The notes under the pieces are model-generated. The model was not told the origin of the DNA, ran no database searches, and worked only from the letters and a program-made list of their open reading frames with translations. 64,000 nt of DNA from Desulfosporosinus lacus DSM 15449 (GTDB lineage: Bacteria > Bacillota > Desulfitobacteriia > Desulfitobacteriales > Desulfitobacteriaceae): the NCBI RefSeq assembly GCF_900129935.1, contig NZ_FQXJ01000004.1:1-64000 (forward strand), in the 5' to 3' direction. Position numbers and translations under genes: made by a program. Position 1 is the stretch's first letter. Each line of letters opens with the position of its first letter. Of this stretch, positions 8,796 to 16,959 are shown piece after piece.

Positions 8796-9293
8796 CTAAT
8801 CTCGAAGCCCGGCTGGAAGTATTACATCCATGCGTCGACCAGGGACATCAACGTTTTGAACAACACTTTTAAGGGCCGGAATACACAGCTCCCCATTAGC
8901 GCCTTTTACTACATAGACGTCATTTGCCCCAGTTTCTAAAACCTGAGACAGGGTTCCTAATAAGAGATCCCCTTCATAAACTTGCATCCCTTCTAGCTCG
9001 AAATAATACCATCCCTCTTTAAGCGGGAGTACATCCGAACGATCAATTCGCACTTCCCACCCTCGGTATTTTTCTGCCTGATCCGCAGAAGCTATCCCTT
9101 CAACTTCGAGTAAAACAAACTCCATTTGTAAACGGGCTTTGATAACTTTAAAGTGTTGATTGGTCTCCCCGCGTCGCAAAATGACTTCCTGCAGTTTCAA
9201 AAAGCGTTCAGGGTCGTTCGTCAACGGATAAACCCTCAACTCACCGCTAAGTCCATGCGGACGCAACACCTCTCCAATCAGTACTTCATCCAT
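8796..9293 (-). CDS. rimM: Ribosome maturation factor RimM
   Basis: RimM binds uS19 and assists maturation of the 30S head. The 165-residue protein has the N-terminal IGEVLRPHGLSGELRVYPLTNDPERF segment typical of the family and a C-terminal PRC-barrel half ending in VDVPGRRMDVILPAGL. It lies between khpA and trmD as in many Firmicutes. Confidence 0.95.
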   Translation of the reverse strand: MDEVLIGEVLRPHGLSGELRVYPLTNDPERFLKLQEVILRRGETNQHFKVIKARLQMEFVLLEVEGIASADQAEKYRGWEVRIDRSDVLPLKEGWYYFELEGMQVYEGDLLLGTLSQVLETGANDVYVVKGANGELCIPALKSVVQNVDVPGRRMDVILPAGLRD

Positions 9294-9326
9294 AATCCTT
9301 GCCCCTTTCCAAAAGATTAAGTTTAA

Positions 9327-9361
9327 AACGTTGAGAAGGGCACTTGGCCCTTCTCAACGTT
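9327..9361 (-). terminator. Perfect 15-bp hairpin between khpA and rimM
   Basis: Arms AACGTTGAGAAGGGC and GCCCTTCTCAACGTT enclose a five-base loop. The far arm ends inside the khpA stop codon. On the minus strand the hairpin is followed by TTTTAAACTT, a weak T tract, so it may act as a leaky terminator or as an RNA processing/stability site inside the rpsP-trmD operon. Confidence 0.6.
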
Positions 9362-9590
9362 ATTGATCAATGTCCATATGAACTCGACGCCCGTCTTTGA
9401 CGGCAGCCGCTTTAACCAGCGTACGAATAGCGTTCGCGATCTTCCCCTGTTTCCCAATCACTTTCCCCATGTCTTCAGGAGCGACTGTTAACTGCAAATG
9501 CACGCTCTTTTCTGTCTCAGACTGGACAACAAGAACTTGGTCAGTTCGATCTACCAACGCTTTCGCGAGGATTTCTACAAGTTCCTTCAC
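9360..9590 (-). CDS. khpA: KH-domain RNA-binding protein KhpA (YlqC)
   Basis: KhpA is a small single-KH-domain RNA-binding protein that works with KhpB/Jag in cell elongation and division in other Firmicutes. The GKVIGKQGKIANAIRTLVKAA segment is the GxxG loop and helix of a type II KH fold. I take the GTG at residue 1 (KELVEILAKALVD), with GGGGTGG about seven bases upstream; a GTG three codons earlier is too close to the binding site. That gives 76 residues. It sits between rpsP and rimM. Confidence 0.9.
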   Translation of the reverse strand: MKELVEILAKALVDRTDQVLVVQSETEKSVHLQLTVAPEDMGKVIGKQGKIANAIRTLVKAAAVKDGRRVHMDIDQ

Positions 9591-9615
9591 AGGAACCACC
9601 CCCCAAACTCTACAG

Positions 9616-9882
9616 TTAGTTCTTGGACTCGTGGAATTTGGTCATGATACCAGCTTGACTCAGCAAAGACTTTGCAGTATTTGAAGGCTGAGCTCCAGTT
9701 GATAACCATTTCATAGCCTTTTCCTCATCAATGTTAAGAACTACAGGGCTTTTAGTCGGATCATAATATCCAATTTGCTCAATGAAACGACCATCACGAG
9801 GAGCTCTAGCGTCAGCAATTACCATACGATAGAAAGGATTCTTTTTCGCACCCATGCGGCACAGACGAATTTTGGTAGCCAT
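9616..9882 (-). CDS. rpsP: 30S ribosomal protein bS16
   Basis: bS16 is an assembly protein of the 30S body. The 88-residue sequence opens [20 protein letters not shown] and contains [17 protein letters not shown], both diagnostic. It is the first gene of the operon rpsP-khpA-rimM-trmD. In many Firmicutes ffh precedes it directly; here 614 bases including a structured repeat separate the two. Confidence 0.97.
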   Translation of the reverse strand: MATKIRLCRMGAKKNPFYRMVIADARAPRDGRFIEQIGYYDPTKSPVVLNIDEEKAMKWLSTGAQPSNTAKSLLSQAGIMTKFHESKN

Positions 9883-9889
9883 GTTTTCA

Positions 9890-9942
9890 CCTCCTCAATT
9901 ATCGAGGTTCGAAGTTCGAAGTTCGATATTCGAATAGAACAT
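9890..9942. repeat. Short TTCGAA-type repeat upstream of rpsP
   Basis: GTTCGAA is repeated in tandem (GGTTCGAAGTTCGAAGTTCGA) and followed by TATTCGAAT, immediately upstream of the rpsP ribosome binding site. Related TTCGAA/TTCGATATTCG strings occur before fmt and in the fapR leader, with weaker traces before ftsY and trmD. Confidence 0.6.
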
Positions 9943-10044
9943 CTAATATCTCTCATCGCACATTTTGCCCCTATTTTAGTTCAACTAAACTTTAAGACAG
10001 AGTAAAACTCAATTAAAGTAAGTTTATTATATAAACAACGCTAT

Positions 10045-10074
10045 ATTATAGCGTGTGTCCATCAAAATTATTCA
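10045..10074 (-). promoter_or_regulatory. Weak candidate promoter of rpsP operon
   Basis: Minus strand: perfect TATAAT preceded at 18 bases by TGAATA. The -35 is poor. The -10 lies inside a small CGCTATA/TATAGCG palindrome. It is the best candidate in the gap upstream of rpsP; the rest of that gap up to the repeat shows only short GC-rich palindromes. Confidence 0.35.
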
Positions 10075-10204
10075 GCACATTTCCCTCGATCTGAGACCCA
10101 AGCGTGTGTCTCGCCAGCGCGACGCACGCAGAATATCAAACTCAGAGAAGCAAGCAACCTTAGATACGGAAGATACCTATGCAACTTAAGAACCGTCCCC
10201 AACT

Positions 10205-10496
10205 TGCACGATTGCATCAGACGGCGCACATGAAATGTGCCGTCCTCTCCATGCAACGTTCCCCCGTCCCAAGACCCGGGACGCAGTGTCACACAGCGTG
10301 ACGTCTTTACGTAAGCAGCTAAGCGAACTTCCGTTCAAGCGGCCCCAAACCAGTGAGCCACGGTCACCTCCCGCCGTCCTTGGCTCCGGTGACACTTGGC
10401 CATCCATGGCCTGCGGACGGCTCATCTGGCGGAAAGCTTGAACGGTTAGTTTGCTCTGCGTCGTAATCACCGAGCGCTGGGTGAACACAAGTCCCC
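10205..10496 (+). repeat. Structured repeat, family 1, copy A (ffh 3' side)
   Basis: A roughly 290-base element built of nested inverted repeats. It begins with a hairpin GGCGCACATGAAATGTGCC, then outer arms AGTGTCACACAGCG / CGCTGGGTGAACAC, middle arms AGCGAACTT / AGTTTGCT and CCGTTCAAGC / GCTTGAACGG, and a core with GGTCACC / GGTGAC and the GGCCATCCATGGCC palindrome. It ends against the ffh stop codon. A second copy lies between ftsY and smc, where the 75-base core differs at about one position. No protein-coding potential is evident, and there is no transposase. Confidence 0.85.
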
Positions 10497-11855
10497 CTAT
10501 ACCGTCGGAAAAGGGAACTTAGGTCGCTTACCCTTCTTGCCTTTTTTCCCGCCTCCGAGCATTCCCATGCCACCACCGGAGAATTGCTTCATCATTTTTT
10601 GCATTTGTTCAAACTGCTTTAATAAACGCCCTACGTCTTGAACAGAGGTGCCACTGCCTTTAGCAATCCTCTTTTTACGAGAATCTTTTATCAATACTGG
10701 CTTCCGACGTTCTTCTGTCGTCATCGACCGGATAATTGCCTCTATATGTGCAGTGTCCTTCTCATCTATCTGTACATCTTTCAACTGTTTCCCTACTCCG
10801 GGAATCATTTCCAAAATCGAGGATAGCGGGCCCATTTTTTTCATTTGCTGCATCTGATCTAAAAAATCATCGAGTGTAAATTCCTGTTTCCGTAGCTTTT
10901 GTTCCATTTCCTTGGCTTTTTTTTCATCAAAAGACTCTTGTGCCTTTTCAATCAGGGTAAGAACATCGCCCATTCCTAAGATTCGTGAAGCCATTCGATC
11001 AGGGTGAAAAGGTTCAATGGCATCCATTTTTTCCCCGATCCCAACAAACTTTATCGTACACCCAGTCACCGCTTTAATAGAAAGCGCAGCCCCCCCGCGC
11101 GTATCTCCATCGAGCTTTGTGAGAATGACGCCGTCAAGTCCTAAATCACTGTGAAATGACTCTGCTACATTGACTGCATCCTGCCCTGTCATAGCATCTA
11201 CAACTAACAAAATTTCATGAGGTTTGACAGAGCTTTTAATATCTCGAAGCTCACCCATTAATTCTTCGTTAATATGCAAACGTCCAGCCGTATCAATAAT
11301 GACTACATCTTGCCCGTTTTGATTGGCATGTACGATGCTTGCTTTGGCAATATCCCTCGGGTTATCTTGCCCCATAGAAAAGACTGGGACTTTCAGTTGG
11401 TCTCCTAAAACCTGCAATTGTTTAATCGCTGCAGGACGGTAAATATCACACGCCACAAGCAATGGATGTTTCCCCTGTTTTTTTAACATATTTGCCAATT
11501 TGGCCGCATGAGTTGTTTTTCCTGCCCCTTGAAGACCAATTAACATAATCACGGTAGGCGGTTTTGATGCAATTAGGATTTTACCTGTTGCACCACCCAT
11601 GAGTTCAATCATTTCTTCATGAACAATCTTAATAACATGTTGTGCCGGTGAAAGGGATTCAAGGACCTCCTGTCCGATCGAACGTTCCTTAACTTTGGCC
11701 ACAAAGTCCTTGACAACCTTAAAGTTAACATCCGCCTCCAATAAAGCAACACGAACTTCTCGCATGGCCTCACTGACATCCGCTTCCTTTAATTTACCTT
11801 TTCCTTTAAGCCGCTTAAATGTTTCTTGGAGTTTTTCGCTTAGTCCTTGAAACAT
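10497..11855 (-). CDS. ffh: Signal recognition particle protein Ffh
   Basis: Ffh is the SRP54 GTPase that binds signal sequences and SRP RNA and docks with FtsY. N domain to about residue 90; G domain with P-loop GLQGAGKTTHAAKLA, DTAGRLHINEELM and the TKLDGDTRGGAALS motif; C-terminal M domain rich in methionine (EFTLDDFLDQMQQMKKMGPL), ending in a Gly/Lys tail. The open frame runs 36 codons further upstream, but MFQGLSEKLQETFKRLKGKG is the conserved N-terminus, giving 452 residues. Partner ftsY is in the same window. Confidence 0.96.
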   Translation of the reverse strand: MFQGLSEKLQETFKRLKGKGKLKEADVSEAMREVRVALLEADVNFKVVKDFVAKVKERSIGQEVLESLSPAQHVIKIVHEEMIELMGGATGKILIASKPPTVIMLIGLQGAGKTTHAAKLANMLKKQGKHPLLVACDIYRPAAIKQLQVLGDQLKVPVFSMGQDNPRDIAKASIVHANQNGQDVVIIDTAGRLHINEELMGELRDIKSSVKPHEILLVVDAMTGQDAVNVAESFHSDLGLDGVILTKLDGDTRGGAALSIKAVTGCTIKFVGIGEKMDAIEPFHPDRMASRILGMGDVLTLIEKAQESFDEKKAKEMEQKLRKQEFTLDDFLDQMQQMKKMGPLSSILEMIPGVGKQLKDVQIDEKDTAHIEAIIRSMTTEERRKPVLIKDSRKKRIAKGSGTSVQDVGRLLKQFEQMQKMMKQFSGGGMGMLGGGKKGKKGKRPKFPFPTV

Positions 11856-12054
11856 GCCTGTCCCCGCTTTCGATTTGATCCACTTCCCAAAGTCCCACCT
11901 CGATAAATGAGAGTTCCGTGCTCTTTTGCATTCCTGTAAGTAACCACGATAGCGCAAATGCAAATACAGATTTCAAAGTCTGTCTTAGGCTGTAATTACC
12001 CATACCCACGTATTCTGACCTCTGGCATCTGACTTCCGAACTCTGTTACTGCCC

Positions 12055-12423
12055 TCAGTAAACCGCGATGTTGGCAAAAACATCTTCAATCATAGCACGT
12101 ACCTTTTGGTGCCGTTCATAGGCTACCACACTCGAAAAATCTTGTTTAGTTAACCCTTGTAATAAAGTCTGAACCTCTATCAACTTCTCACGTTCCATCC
12201 AGAACCTCTGCACAAGTCCTAATTTATCCTCATATTCATCGAGGATCCTTTCTGTGCGTTTGAGCAAATCGTGAATAGCCTGACGGCTGATATGCTCCAC
12301 TTCAGCGATTTCAGTTAATGAAAGATCTTGTTGATAATGAAGATCCCAAACGTTTCTTTGCTTTTCAGTTAGAAGCGGGCCATAAAAATCAACTAAGAGA
12401 GCCCTTTTGGCGAGTTTCTCCAT
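12055..12423 (-). CDS. ylxM: SRP-associated helix-turn-helix protein YlxM
   Basis: A 122-residue member of the UPF0122/YlxM family, encoded upstream of ffh in most Firmicutes and thought to modulate SRP function. The ALLVDFYGPLLTEKQRNVWDLHYQQDLSLTEIAEV region followed by SRQAIHDLLKRTER is a sigma-70 region 4-like helix-turn-helix. It has its own strong promoter. A 199-base gap, longer than usual, separates it from ffh; I see no gene there. Confidence 0.92.
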   Translation of the reverse strand: MEKLAKRALLVDFYGPLLTEKQRNVWDLHYQQDLSLTEIAEVEHISRQAIHDLLKRTERILDEYEDKLGLVQRFWMEREKLIEVQTLLQGLTKQDFSSVVAYERHQKVRAMIEDVFANIAVY

Positions 12424-12461
12424 TACAACCCCCCTGTAAAGCGTTTTTACTTTACAACGGA

Positions 12462-12490
12462 ATATTAGACTAAATTTTATTGTTTGTCAA
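12462..12490 (-). promoter_or_regulatory. Sigma-A promoter of ylxM-ffh
   Basis: Minus strand: consensus TTGACA, 17-base spacer, TAATAT. The leader that follows contains GTAAAG / CTTTAC arms with an eight-base loop just before a GGGGGG ribosome binding region. Confidence 0.8.
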
Positions 12491-12496
12491 GTGTTA

Positions 12497-13801
12497 TTAC
12501 TTAACATTCAATTCCATCGCAATTCGCTTTGCTCGAGTTTCGGTTTCTTGGCAAACTTTACCCACATCCATTGTCAATAGTCTTCGGTCTTCCATAAGAA
12601 ACTTACCGTCTACCATCACCGTACGGACATCTCCAGCATGGGCAGCATAAACCAAATGTGCCGGGATTGAAAAACGAGGATAAAAATGCGGTTGATCCAT
12701 ATCGATCGTGATCAAATCCGCTTTAAACCCTGGAGCCAACACTCCGACATCTTCAAGTCCTAACGTTTGTGCCCCACCCACTGTTGCCATTTCCAGTACT
12801 TCATAGGCGGGAAGTACGGTTGAATTAACTCTAAGTTTCTGTTGGAAGGCTGCTGAGCGCATTTCCCCAAACAGATCAAGATTGTTATTACTTGAGGCAC
12901 CGTCCGTTCCGAGTCCTACAACAACCCCTTTGGCACGCAACTCAGTAATTGGGGCTGTTCCACTGCTCAGCTTCATATTGCTTTCAGCATTATGTGCGAC
13001 ACAAACGTTCTGGTGAGCTAAGATTTCTATATCCTGTGTAGTTAAGTGCACACAGTGAGCCGCCACAACATGCCCACTGAAAAGCCCCAGATCATCCAAC
13101 CATTGGACAGGGGTCTTTCCGTACTGCTCTCTCACAATGTTAATCTCATCTTGAGTCTCCGCCACATGAATATGAACTCCTACCTTCAAGCGGTCAGCCT
13201 CAACTTTAACCTTTTTAAGATAGTCTGCTGAACAAGTATAAGGGGCGTGAGGACCAAACATAATACTCAACCGCCCATCACCCGTTCCATGATACCGGCG
13301 TACTAATTCAATGTTCTCTTGTAAAGCACGTTCCCCGTTAGGCCCATTCCCAATCAGACCTCGAGAAAGCACAGCTCGGGTCCCAGCAAGGAGTACCGCA
13401 CTTGCAACTTGATCCATCGAAGCATACATGTCGAGCATCGTAGTAGTTCCAGAACGGATCATTTCGCAAAGTGCTAAGGAGGTTCCCCAATAAATATCCT
13501 CATCTGTCAATTTATCTTCGAAAGGCCATATTTTTTCATTAAGCCACGGCATCAGCGGCAGATCATCTGCATAACCCCTGAGAAGCGTCATGGCCGCATG
13601 AGTGTGAGTATTAATTAAGCCGGGCATAACCACATCAGTAGGTAATTCCAAAATGCGTTCAGGCTCAAAACCGGCCGGCGCAGAGCCCAGCACTCCTACT
13701 GAAACAATTTTGTCATCCTCAATACAAATTTCCCCCTGAGGAAAAAATGCATCTGCTCCAGTCATGGGTAAAACCATAGCACGAATTAAAATCTTAGACA
13801 T
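12497..13801 (-). CDS. mtaD: 5-Methylthioadenosine/S-adenosylhomocysteine deaminase
   Basis: A cytosolic amidohydrolase that deaminates methylthioadenosine and S-adenosylhomocysteine to the inosine forms. Metal ligands are in GLINTHTHAAMTLLRG (HxH), HIHVAETQDE, AAHCVHL and the GTDGASSNNNLD aspartate. I use the ATG starting SKILIRAMVL, which has AAGGAG ten bases upstream; the frame stays open 10 codons further. The length of 434 residues is normal. It follows mtnA and mtnP, so all three act on the same S-adenosylmethionine by-product. Confidence 0.9.
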   Translation of the reverse strand: MSKILIRAMVLPMTGADAFFPQGEICIEDDKIVSVGVLGSAPAGFEPERILELPTDVVMPGLINTHTHAAMTLLRGYADDLPLMPWLNEKIWPFEDKLTDEDIYWGTSLALCEMIRSGTTTMLDMYASMDQVASAVLLAGTRAVLSRGLIGNGPNGERALQENIELVRRYHGTGDGRLSIMFGPHAPYTCSADYLKKVKVEADRLKVGVHIHVAETQDEINIVREQYGKTPVQWLDDLGLFSGHVVAAHCVHLTTQDIEILAHQNVCVAHNAESNMKLSSGTAPITELRAKGVVVGLGTDGASSNNNLDLFGEMRSAAFQQKLRVNSTVLPAYEVLEMATVGGAQTLGLEDVGVLAPGFKADLITIDMDQPHFYPRFSIPAHLVYAAHAGDVRTVMVDGKFLMEDRRLLTMDVGKVCQETETRAKRIAMELNVK

Positions 13802-13875
13802 AGTCTTCTGTCTCCTTACAGCCGTCATCAAGATTAAGATTCACGGCTCAGACTAAGGGATTACTCCCTCTAAAT

Positions 13876-14913
13876 TCAAGATCGAACCATCAATTTAAGG
13901 AGATTAACTGAATAAGGCGCGGACACTATCCCCTTTTCAGTTATTATTCCGGTAATATATTTAGCTGGAGTAACGTCAAACGCCGGGTTAAATACATTAA
14001 CCTCGTCTGGTGCAATTGCTACCCCAAAGCATTCTCTGATTTCCTTAGCAGGCCGTTCTTCGATCGGAATTTCTTGGCCACTCGCTACTTTTAAATCAAT
14101 AGTAGAGGTTGGTGCCGCTACATAAAACGGAATGCCGTGAGCGTGCGCCAATACAGCTACAGAATAAGTTCCGATCTTGTTAGCTGTATCCCCGTTAGCT
14201 GCAATTCGGTCCGCTCCTACAATCACAAGGTCAACCTTTCCTTGTTGCATTAAATACCCAGCCATATTGTCCGTTATAAGGGTCACTGGAATCTTGTCTC
14301 GCAGAAGTTCCAACGCCGTTAGACGTGCCCCCTGTAATAGTGGACGCGTTTCATCCGCATAAACATGAATCATTTTACCAGCCGTATGAGCAGTTCGTAT
14401 AACCCCTAGGGCAGTTCCATATTCCACAGTAGCTAAGGCCCCTGCATTACAATGAGTTAGAATATTAGCTTTGTCCGGGACAATCTCATTTCCATGTTCC
14501 CCAATAAGACGGTTCATGCGGCGATCATCTTCGGCAATCCGACCCGCTTCTTCAATCAAGACCCGGCGTACATCCTCTAAATCATCCATATCCCAACATT
14601 CACGCAATCGATCTTCCATTCTTCGCAAGGCCCAAAATAAATTGACTGCCGTGGGACGAGTCTCTGCGAGCCTGGCTTGGACCCGTTCCATAAAGTTGGG
14701 TAAGCCGTCTCTATCTCCTTCGTACTCTAACGCTCCTAGCACAAATCCATAAGCAACAGCAGCTCCAATAGCCGGTGCACCACGCACTTCCATATTTTCA
14801 ATAGCTTCTGCGACACCCTCATAAGACACTGCATCCCGATAGACAATTTCTACTGGAAGCTTGCTCTGATCTAATATACGCAAGGCATTCCCTAGCCATT
14901 CAATCGATTTCAA
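13876..14913 (-). CDS. mtnA: Methylthioribose-1-phosphate isomerase
   Basis: MtnA converts 5-methylthioribose-1-phosphate to the ribulose form, the step after MtnP. The 345-residue protein shows the eIF2B-like signatures MEVRGAPAIGAAVAYG, LTHCNAGALATVEYGTALGV (catalytic Cys) and GADRIAANGDTANKIGTY (catalytic Asp). The gene lies 15 bases after mtnP. The remaining genes of the aerobic methionine salvage pathway are not in the window. Confidence 0.94.
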   Translation of the reverse strand: MKSIEWLGNALRILDQSKLPVEIVYRDAVSYEGVAEAIENMEVRGAPAIGAAVAYGFVLGALEYEGDRDGLPNFMERVQARLAETRPTAVNLFWALRRMEDRLRECWDMDDLEDVRRVLIEEAGRIAEDDRRMNRLIGEHGNEIVPDKANILTHCNAGALATVEYGTALGVIRTAHTAGKMIHVYADETRPLLQGARLTALELLRDKIPVTLITDNMAGYLMQQGKVDLVIVGADRIAANGDTANKIGTYSVAVLAHAHGIPFYVAAPTSTIDLKVASGQEIPIEERPAKEIRECFGVAIAPDEVNVFNPAFDVTPAKYITGIITEKGIVSAPYSVNLLKLMVRS

Positions 14914-14928
14914 CGTCCCACCACCTCT

Positions 14929-15714
14929 CTAAAATTTACCGACTTCGGCATTTGCCAAGGCACATAGACATTTCTGACTAGGAGTCAATAACTCAAAGGT
15001 TGTTTGAATGAGTTGTGCAACGTTTATCTCCAATTCCTTAATGCTCTTCATAACTTCCGCATGGCTTAACGGATGATCAGCAATCCCCGCTGCTTCATTC
15101 GTAACCATCCCGATGGAGGCGTAACACATCCCCAGTTCTCGAGCCAACACGACTTCAGGAACACTTGTCATTCCGACAAGGTCAGCCCCAAGGAGCTGAA
15201 ACATCCGAATCTCTGCAGGAGTTTCAAAACGAGGACCTTCAGTACAAACATAACATGCCCCGTTCTTAACCACAAGTCCCAGATGCTTTGAGGCATCTAC
15301 AATCAATTGTCGCATTTCGGAACAATAAGGCTCAGTCATGTCCACATGGAGTACCCCTTGTTGCCCTCCCTCATAGAATGTCTGTGGACGACTTTTAGTG
15401 AAATCCAGAAACTGATCAAGCAACACTAACTCGCCTAAGTGGTAATTCGGGGATAGAGAGCCTACAGCCGCTGTAGCAATGACCTTTCGCACCCCCAGTT
15501 CGCGCAACGCCCAAATATTTCCTCGGTAATTCACAAGATGAGGAGGAGTAACATGGTCTCGACCATGTCGGCTCATAAAAACCAGATCATGCTTACCTAA
15601 TTTGCCAATAACAGGTTCAACTGTTCCGTAAGGAGTTTCCACAGAGATAACGCGCTGTTCAGTCGGCTCAAAATATTCAAGCCCTGTTCCCCCGATAAGT
15701 GCAAAGTCTATCAG
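14929..15714 (-). CDS. mtnP: Methylthioadenosine (purine nucleoside) phosphorylase
   Basis: Phosphorolyses methylthioadenosine to adenine and methylthioribose-1-phosphate. Characteristic segments are FALIGGTGLEYFE, FMSRHGRDHVTPPHLVNYRGNIWAL, YVCTEGPRFETPAEIR and LVGMTSVPEVVLARELG. The first ATG/GTG-type start would lose 24 residues, including the phosphate-binding GGTG motif. The frame runs upstream through that motif and stops at a TAG five codons before it is reached; the only plausible initiation codons are CTG, six bases after a GAGGGGGAG binding site, or the next codon ATA. I choose CTG, giving 261 residues, the normal family length. A structured repeat lies directly upstream. Confidence 0.85.
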   Translation of the reverse strand: MIDFALIGGTGLEYFEPTEQRVISVETPYGTVEPVIGKLGKHDLVFMSRHGRDHVTPPHLVNYRGNIWALRELGVRKVIATAAVGSLSPNYHLGELVLLDQFLDFTKSRPQTFYEGGQQGVLHVDMTEPYCSEMRQLIVDASKHLGLVVKNGACYVCTEGPRFETPAEIRMFQLLGADLVGMTSVPEVVLARELGMCYASIGMVTNEAAGIADHPLSHAEVMKSIKELEINVAQLIQTTFELLTPSQKCLCALANAEVGKF

Positions 15715-15789
15715 AGCCTACTCCCCCTCATCAAGTTTTTTAAGAAAACTTGGCTGGCGCCCAAAGACAATGTCTTCGCACGTGTTAGC

Positions 15790-15912
15790 TTTCTTGCAGC
15801 CAGAGGCCAGGCGTTCAGGTTTCGTTGCACTGATGCGCTGGCCATGGATGACCAAGTGTCCCTGTAGCCATAGATGGCGAGAAGGGACCTTCCAGAAAGT
15901 ATACAACGAAAG
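15790..15912 (-). repeat. Structured repeat related to family 1, copy C (ftsY 3' side)
   Basis: On the minus strand this stretch carries GGTCCC, TTCTCGCC, ATGGCTAC, GGGACACTTGG and CATCCATGGCC in the same order as module B of the ftsY-smc repeat. The GTCCC / GGGAC arms pair as in that copy. It begins at the ftsY stop and runs towards mtnP. Orientation is opposite to the copies beside ffh and smc. Confidence 0.7.
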
Positions 15913-15924
15913 TTATACTTTCTG
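15893..15924 (-). other. 11-bp perfect hairpin across the ftsY stop codon
   Basis: CAGAAAGTATA and TATACTTTCTG enclose a ten-base loop; the ftsY stop codon is within the structure, and no T tract follows. It marks the boundary between ftsY and the downstream repeat and may be part of it. Confidence 0.65.
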
Positions 15925-16839
15925 ACTAGTACCAAAAAGTGCAGACGCAAAATCCTCAGGAACAAACGGACGCAGGTCTTCCATTCCTTCACCTATTCCA
16001 ATCCATTTCACCGGAATATGGGTCTCCCCTTGAATTCCCAGAACAACCCCCCCTTTCGCTGTTCCATCCAACTTCGTCAAAACAATTCCTGTAACTCCCG
16101 CAACTTCCTGAAACAACTTTGCTTGTTGCAAAGCATTTTGTCCAGTCGTCGCATCGAGCACCAGCAAAACCTCATGTGGTGCCCCAGGGATTTCTCGATC
16201 CATCACCCGTTTAACCTTCCGCAATTCTTCCATTAGATTCACTTTATTATGGAGTCGACCAGCAGTATCCACAATCACAACATCAACATTGCGCGACTTA
16301 GCAGCTTGCACCGCATCATAGGCAACCGCTGCCGGGTCAGCCCCTTCTCGTTGCTTGATCACCTCTACACCGGATCGCTCTCCCCAAACTTCCAGTTGGT
16401 CTATGGCAGCAGCCCGAAAAGTATCCCCTGCCGCCATTATAACCCTTTTTCCATCCCTTTTTAACCAATTGGCAAGCTTTCCAATCGTCGTAGTTTTACC
16501 AACTCCGTTGACCCCAACTACAAGAATAATAGTTGGACCCTGCTTGGCAAAAGTAAGGCTTGATTCTTCCCCCAACAACTCTGCAATCAATTCTTGAAGA
16601 ACCGCTGTAAGCTCATTCGGATCTGAAAGTTTACGCTGTTTAACTTCCTTACGCAACCGTTCAACCAATTCGAAAGAAGTGTTAACACCTACATCTGACC
16701 GGATTAACACCTCTTCCAATTCTTCATATAACTCTTCATCAATTTTCTTCCGACCCGTGAAAACTTCTTCTACTTTTTCCACAAAATTTTGTCGGGTTTT
16801 GGTAAGACCTTCTTTAAGCTTTGAAAAAAAACCTGCCAT
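15913..16839 (-). CDS. ftsY: Signal recognition particle receptor FtsY
   Basis: FtsY is the membrane-associated GTPase that receives SRP-ribosome complexes. The 308-residue protein has a short N-terminal region ([17 protein letters not shown]) without the long acidic domain of E. coli, then the NG domain with P-loop [38 protein letters not shown] and [12 protein letters not shown]. It sits between smc and mtnP; the order rnc-smc-ftsY matches B. subtilis. Confidence 0.96.
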   Translation of the reverse strand: MAGFFSKLKEGLTKTRQNFVEKVEEVFTGRKKIDEELYEELEEVLIRSDVGVNTSFELVERLRKEVKQRKLSDPNELTAVLQELIAELLGEESSLTFAKQGPTIILVVGVNGVGKTTTIGKLANWLKRDGKRVIMAAGDTFRAAAIDQLEVWGERSGVEVIKQREGADPAAVAYDAVQAAKSRNVDVVIVDTAGRLHNKVNLMEELRKVKRVMDREIPGAPHEVLLVLDATTGQNALQQAKLFQEVAGVTGIVLTKLDGTAKGGVVLGIQGETHIPVKWIGIGEGMEDLRPFVPEDFASALFGTSQKV

Positions 16840-16959
16840 GGTTTAACATCCTCCCTAATCGTGGGTCGTAGTTCATGGATCGATATACATGCAACTGATC
16901 GCCCTCGTCTTTTTCGATGCACGAGAACCGATCCCACTCAACAGTCCCCATCTCATCCT

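Noticed and set aside
10186-10488. Open frames of 60-100 codons on both strands inside the ffh-side repeat
   Set aside because: They arise from GC-rich palindromes, lack ribosome binding sites and differ between repeat copies.
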